A DNA stretch of 64,000 bases from an uncultured Flavobacteriaceae bacterium. Lineage in GTDB: Bacteria > Bacteroidota > Bacteroidia > Flavobacteriales > Flavobacteriaceae. Within the stretch, counting starts at the first letter, position 1. Each line of letters starts with the position of its first letter. Both the position numbers and the translations under genes were made by a program. The notes below the pieces were generated by a model. That model made no database searches and was not told the origin of the DNA. It worked only from the letters and a program-made list of their open reading frames with translations. The stretch is taken from positions 43,481 to 107,480 of the forward strand of contig CANLCJ010000008.1 of the NCBI GenBank assembly GCA_947489085.1, read 5' to 3'. Below are positions 63,247-64,000 of this stretch, piece after piece.

Positions 63247-64000
63247 ATGAGTGAAAGTATAACAATAAAAGAAGGCGGAAATTTCGAAAAAGCCAAAGAA
63301 TATTTTGATAATAATGATTGTCATATTAATTTATCAAGAGAAATAAAAGACAAGAAATTCTTTAAGAATTTTTTAAATTATTTTAATGATATTGATAATT
63401 TAGGAATGTCTGCGTACGGAGATGGTGTTTCGTATGATTTTTTATATCAGATGCCAAATTTAAAATTTCTGCATTTACATTGTATGTATGAAATAGATTT
63501 TAGTTACTTGATTGAACTAAAAACACTGTCCATTTGGTGGAATAAAAAAATGATTAAAAATTTCAATTCACTCACAAACCTTGAACATTTAACCATTTCA
63601 GAGTTTGATGAAAAAGATTTAACAAAAATTAGCGCATTGACAAACCTCAAAAGTTTGAGTTTCAAAACTGCAAAAATAAAATCTTTAAAAGGCATTGAAG
63701 CACTAACCAATTTAAAATGCCTTTCTTTTGGAGGGGTTCGCAGTCTTGTAGATATTTCAGATATAACGACATTACAAAATTTAAAATTTTTAGAGTTTGA
63801 TATTTGTTGGAAACTTCAAGATTTTAGTCCCATTAGCGAATTAAAAGAATTGGAAGTTTTAGAGTTAATAGATTGTAAAAATTTAGCCTCTATTAAGTTT
63901 GTAAAAAAGATGCCTAAATTGGGGCAATTATCTACTTTAGGCACAACAATTATCAATGATTTTGACACAACACCTGCAAAAGATATTCCCATTTATTTTG
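63247..64000 (+). CDS. Leucine-rich-repeat protein, probable immunity protein 2 (partial)
   Basis: A paralogue of the preceding gene, starting at ATG 63247 (MSESITIKEGGNFEKAKEYF) and still open at the window end after 251 codons. The N-terminal half keeps the layout (NFEKAKEYFDNNDCHINLSR, YGDGVSYDFLYQMPNL) but differs widely from copy 1, while the C-terminal half is nearly identical in DNA. It is probably a second immunity gene, perhaps against a variant toxin acquired in the past or encoded downstream. Confidence 0.75.
   Translation, partial: MSESITIKEGGNFEKAKEYFDNNDCHINLSREIKDKKFFKNFLNYFNDIDNLGMSAYGDGVSYDFLYQMPNLKFLHLHCMYEIDFSYLIELKTLSIWWNKKMIKNFNSLTNLEHLTISEFDEKDLTKISALTNLKSLSFKTAKIKSLKGIEALTNLKCLSFGGVRSLVDISDITTLQNLKFLEFDICWKLQDFSPISELKELEVLELIDCKNLASIKFVKKMPKLGQLSTLGTTIINDFDTTPAKDIPIYF
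63576..64000 (+). repeat. 425-bp near-identical repeat, copy 2 (runs off the window)
   Basis: Partner of 62561-62985. The mismatches are single or paired bases, mostly silent or conservative, consistent with recent duplication or gene conversion. Confidence 0.9.

Noticed and set aside
62205..64000. CRISPR-like or simple tandem repeat
   Set aside because: There are only two long copies within paralogous coding genes, without short repeats and spacers.

Overview
The window is AT-rich DNA from a Bacteroidota bacterium, most likely a member of the Flavobacteriaceae. Supporting this are a GldH gliding lipoprotein, a type IX secretion (type B, gliding-motility-associated) C-terminal domain, an IPExxxVDY-family protein, an RtcB/PrfH pair, a T6SS subtype iii tube protein (TssD), the ricT-gldH-PBP1A and acpP-fabF-rnc-pyk gene orders, and repeated use of the Bacteroidota -7 promoter element TAnnTTTG. 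I saw no rRNA, tRNA, CRISPR array or complete insertion sequence.

Layout. 0-5.9 kb: a gene cut by the window edge, an unknown 110-aa protein, a LOV-like PAS/AraC regulator behind a perfect palindrome, rpiB, a zinc (CDF) exporter, an aldo/keto reductase and an exported unknown. 5.9-17.5 kb: elaA-type acetyltransferase, then a long leftward block (MBL hydrolase, S8 protease, M1 peptidase, small membrane protein, MutS-like ATPase, rnpA, DUF4349 protein, S41 protease, double OmpA-domain protein, LRR protein exported by T9SS). 17.6-24.5 kb: a small Cys-motif protein, TonB-dependent receptor and PepSY protein (probable metal or siderophore uptake), a Na+/H+ antiporter with RCK domain, and a tiny PID-CTERM-like surface protein. 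24.5-38.3 kb: housekeeping genes (ribE, pdxA, DUF177-rpmF, fabH-accB-accC, trhO, ricT, gldH) and two tandem class A penicillin-binding proteins. 38.3-47.8 kb, leftward: acetoacetyl-CoA synthetase, double-ATPase peptide ABC protein, amidophosphoribosyltransferase, PfkB kinase, RNase HI, GNAT, purN. 47.9-52.3 kb: acpP-fabF-rnc-IPExxxVDY-pyk.

From 52.3 kb to the end the window is accessory. A 5'-truncated rtcB remnant abuts the pyk terminator. Next come an S24-like protein, two short terminator-ended units with tiny ORFs, a PcfJ-domain protein, a complete RtcB RNA ligase, a REP-like repeat, an ANT(2'')-like nucleotidyltransferase-fold protein, the release factor homologue PrfH and a TPR protein. 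RtcB with PrfH is a known repair and rescue pair for ribosomes damaged in the 16S decoding centre; the extra genes look like an enlarged, little-described version of it.

The last 4.3 kb is a T6SS effector/immunity cassette: TssD with a C-terminal extension, two tandem proteins sharing an adaptor domain (the second carries a pre-toxin and GIY-YIG nuclease domain, broken by a one-base frameshift), then two LRR proteins that look like immunity genes. Their C-terminal halves are about 98% identical in DNA while their N-terminal halves differ strongly, a pattern expected of recombining immunity arrays. The array continues past the window end.
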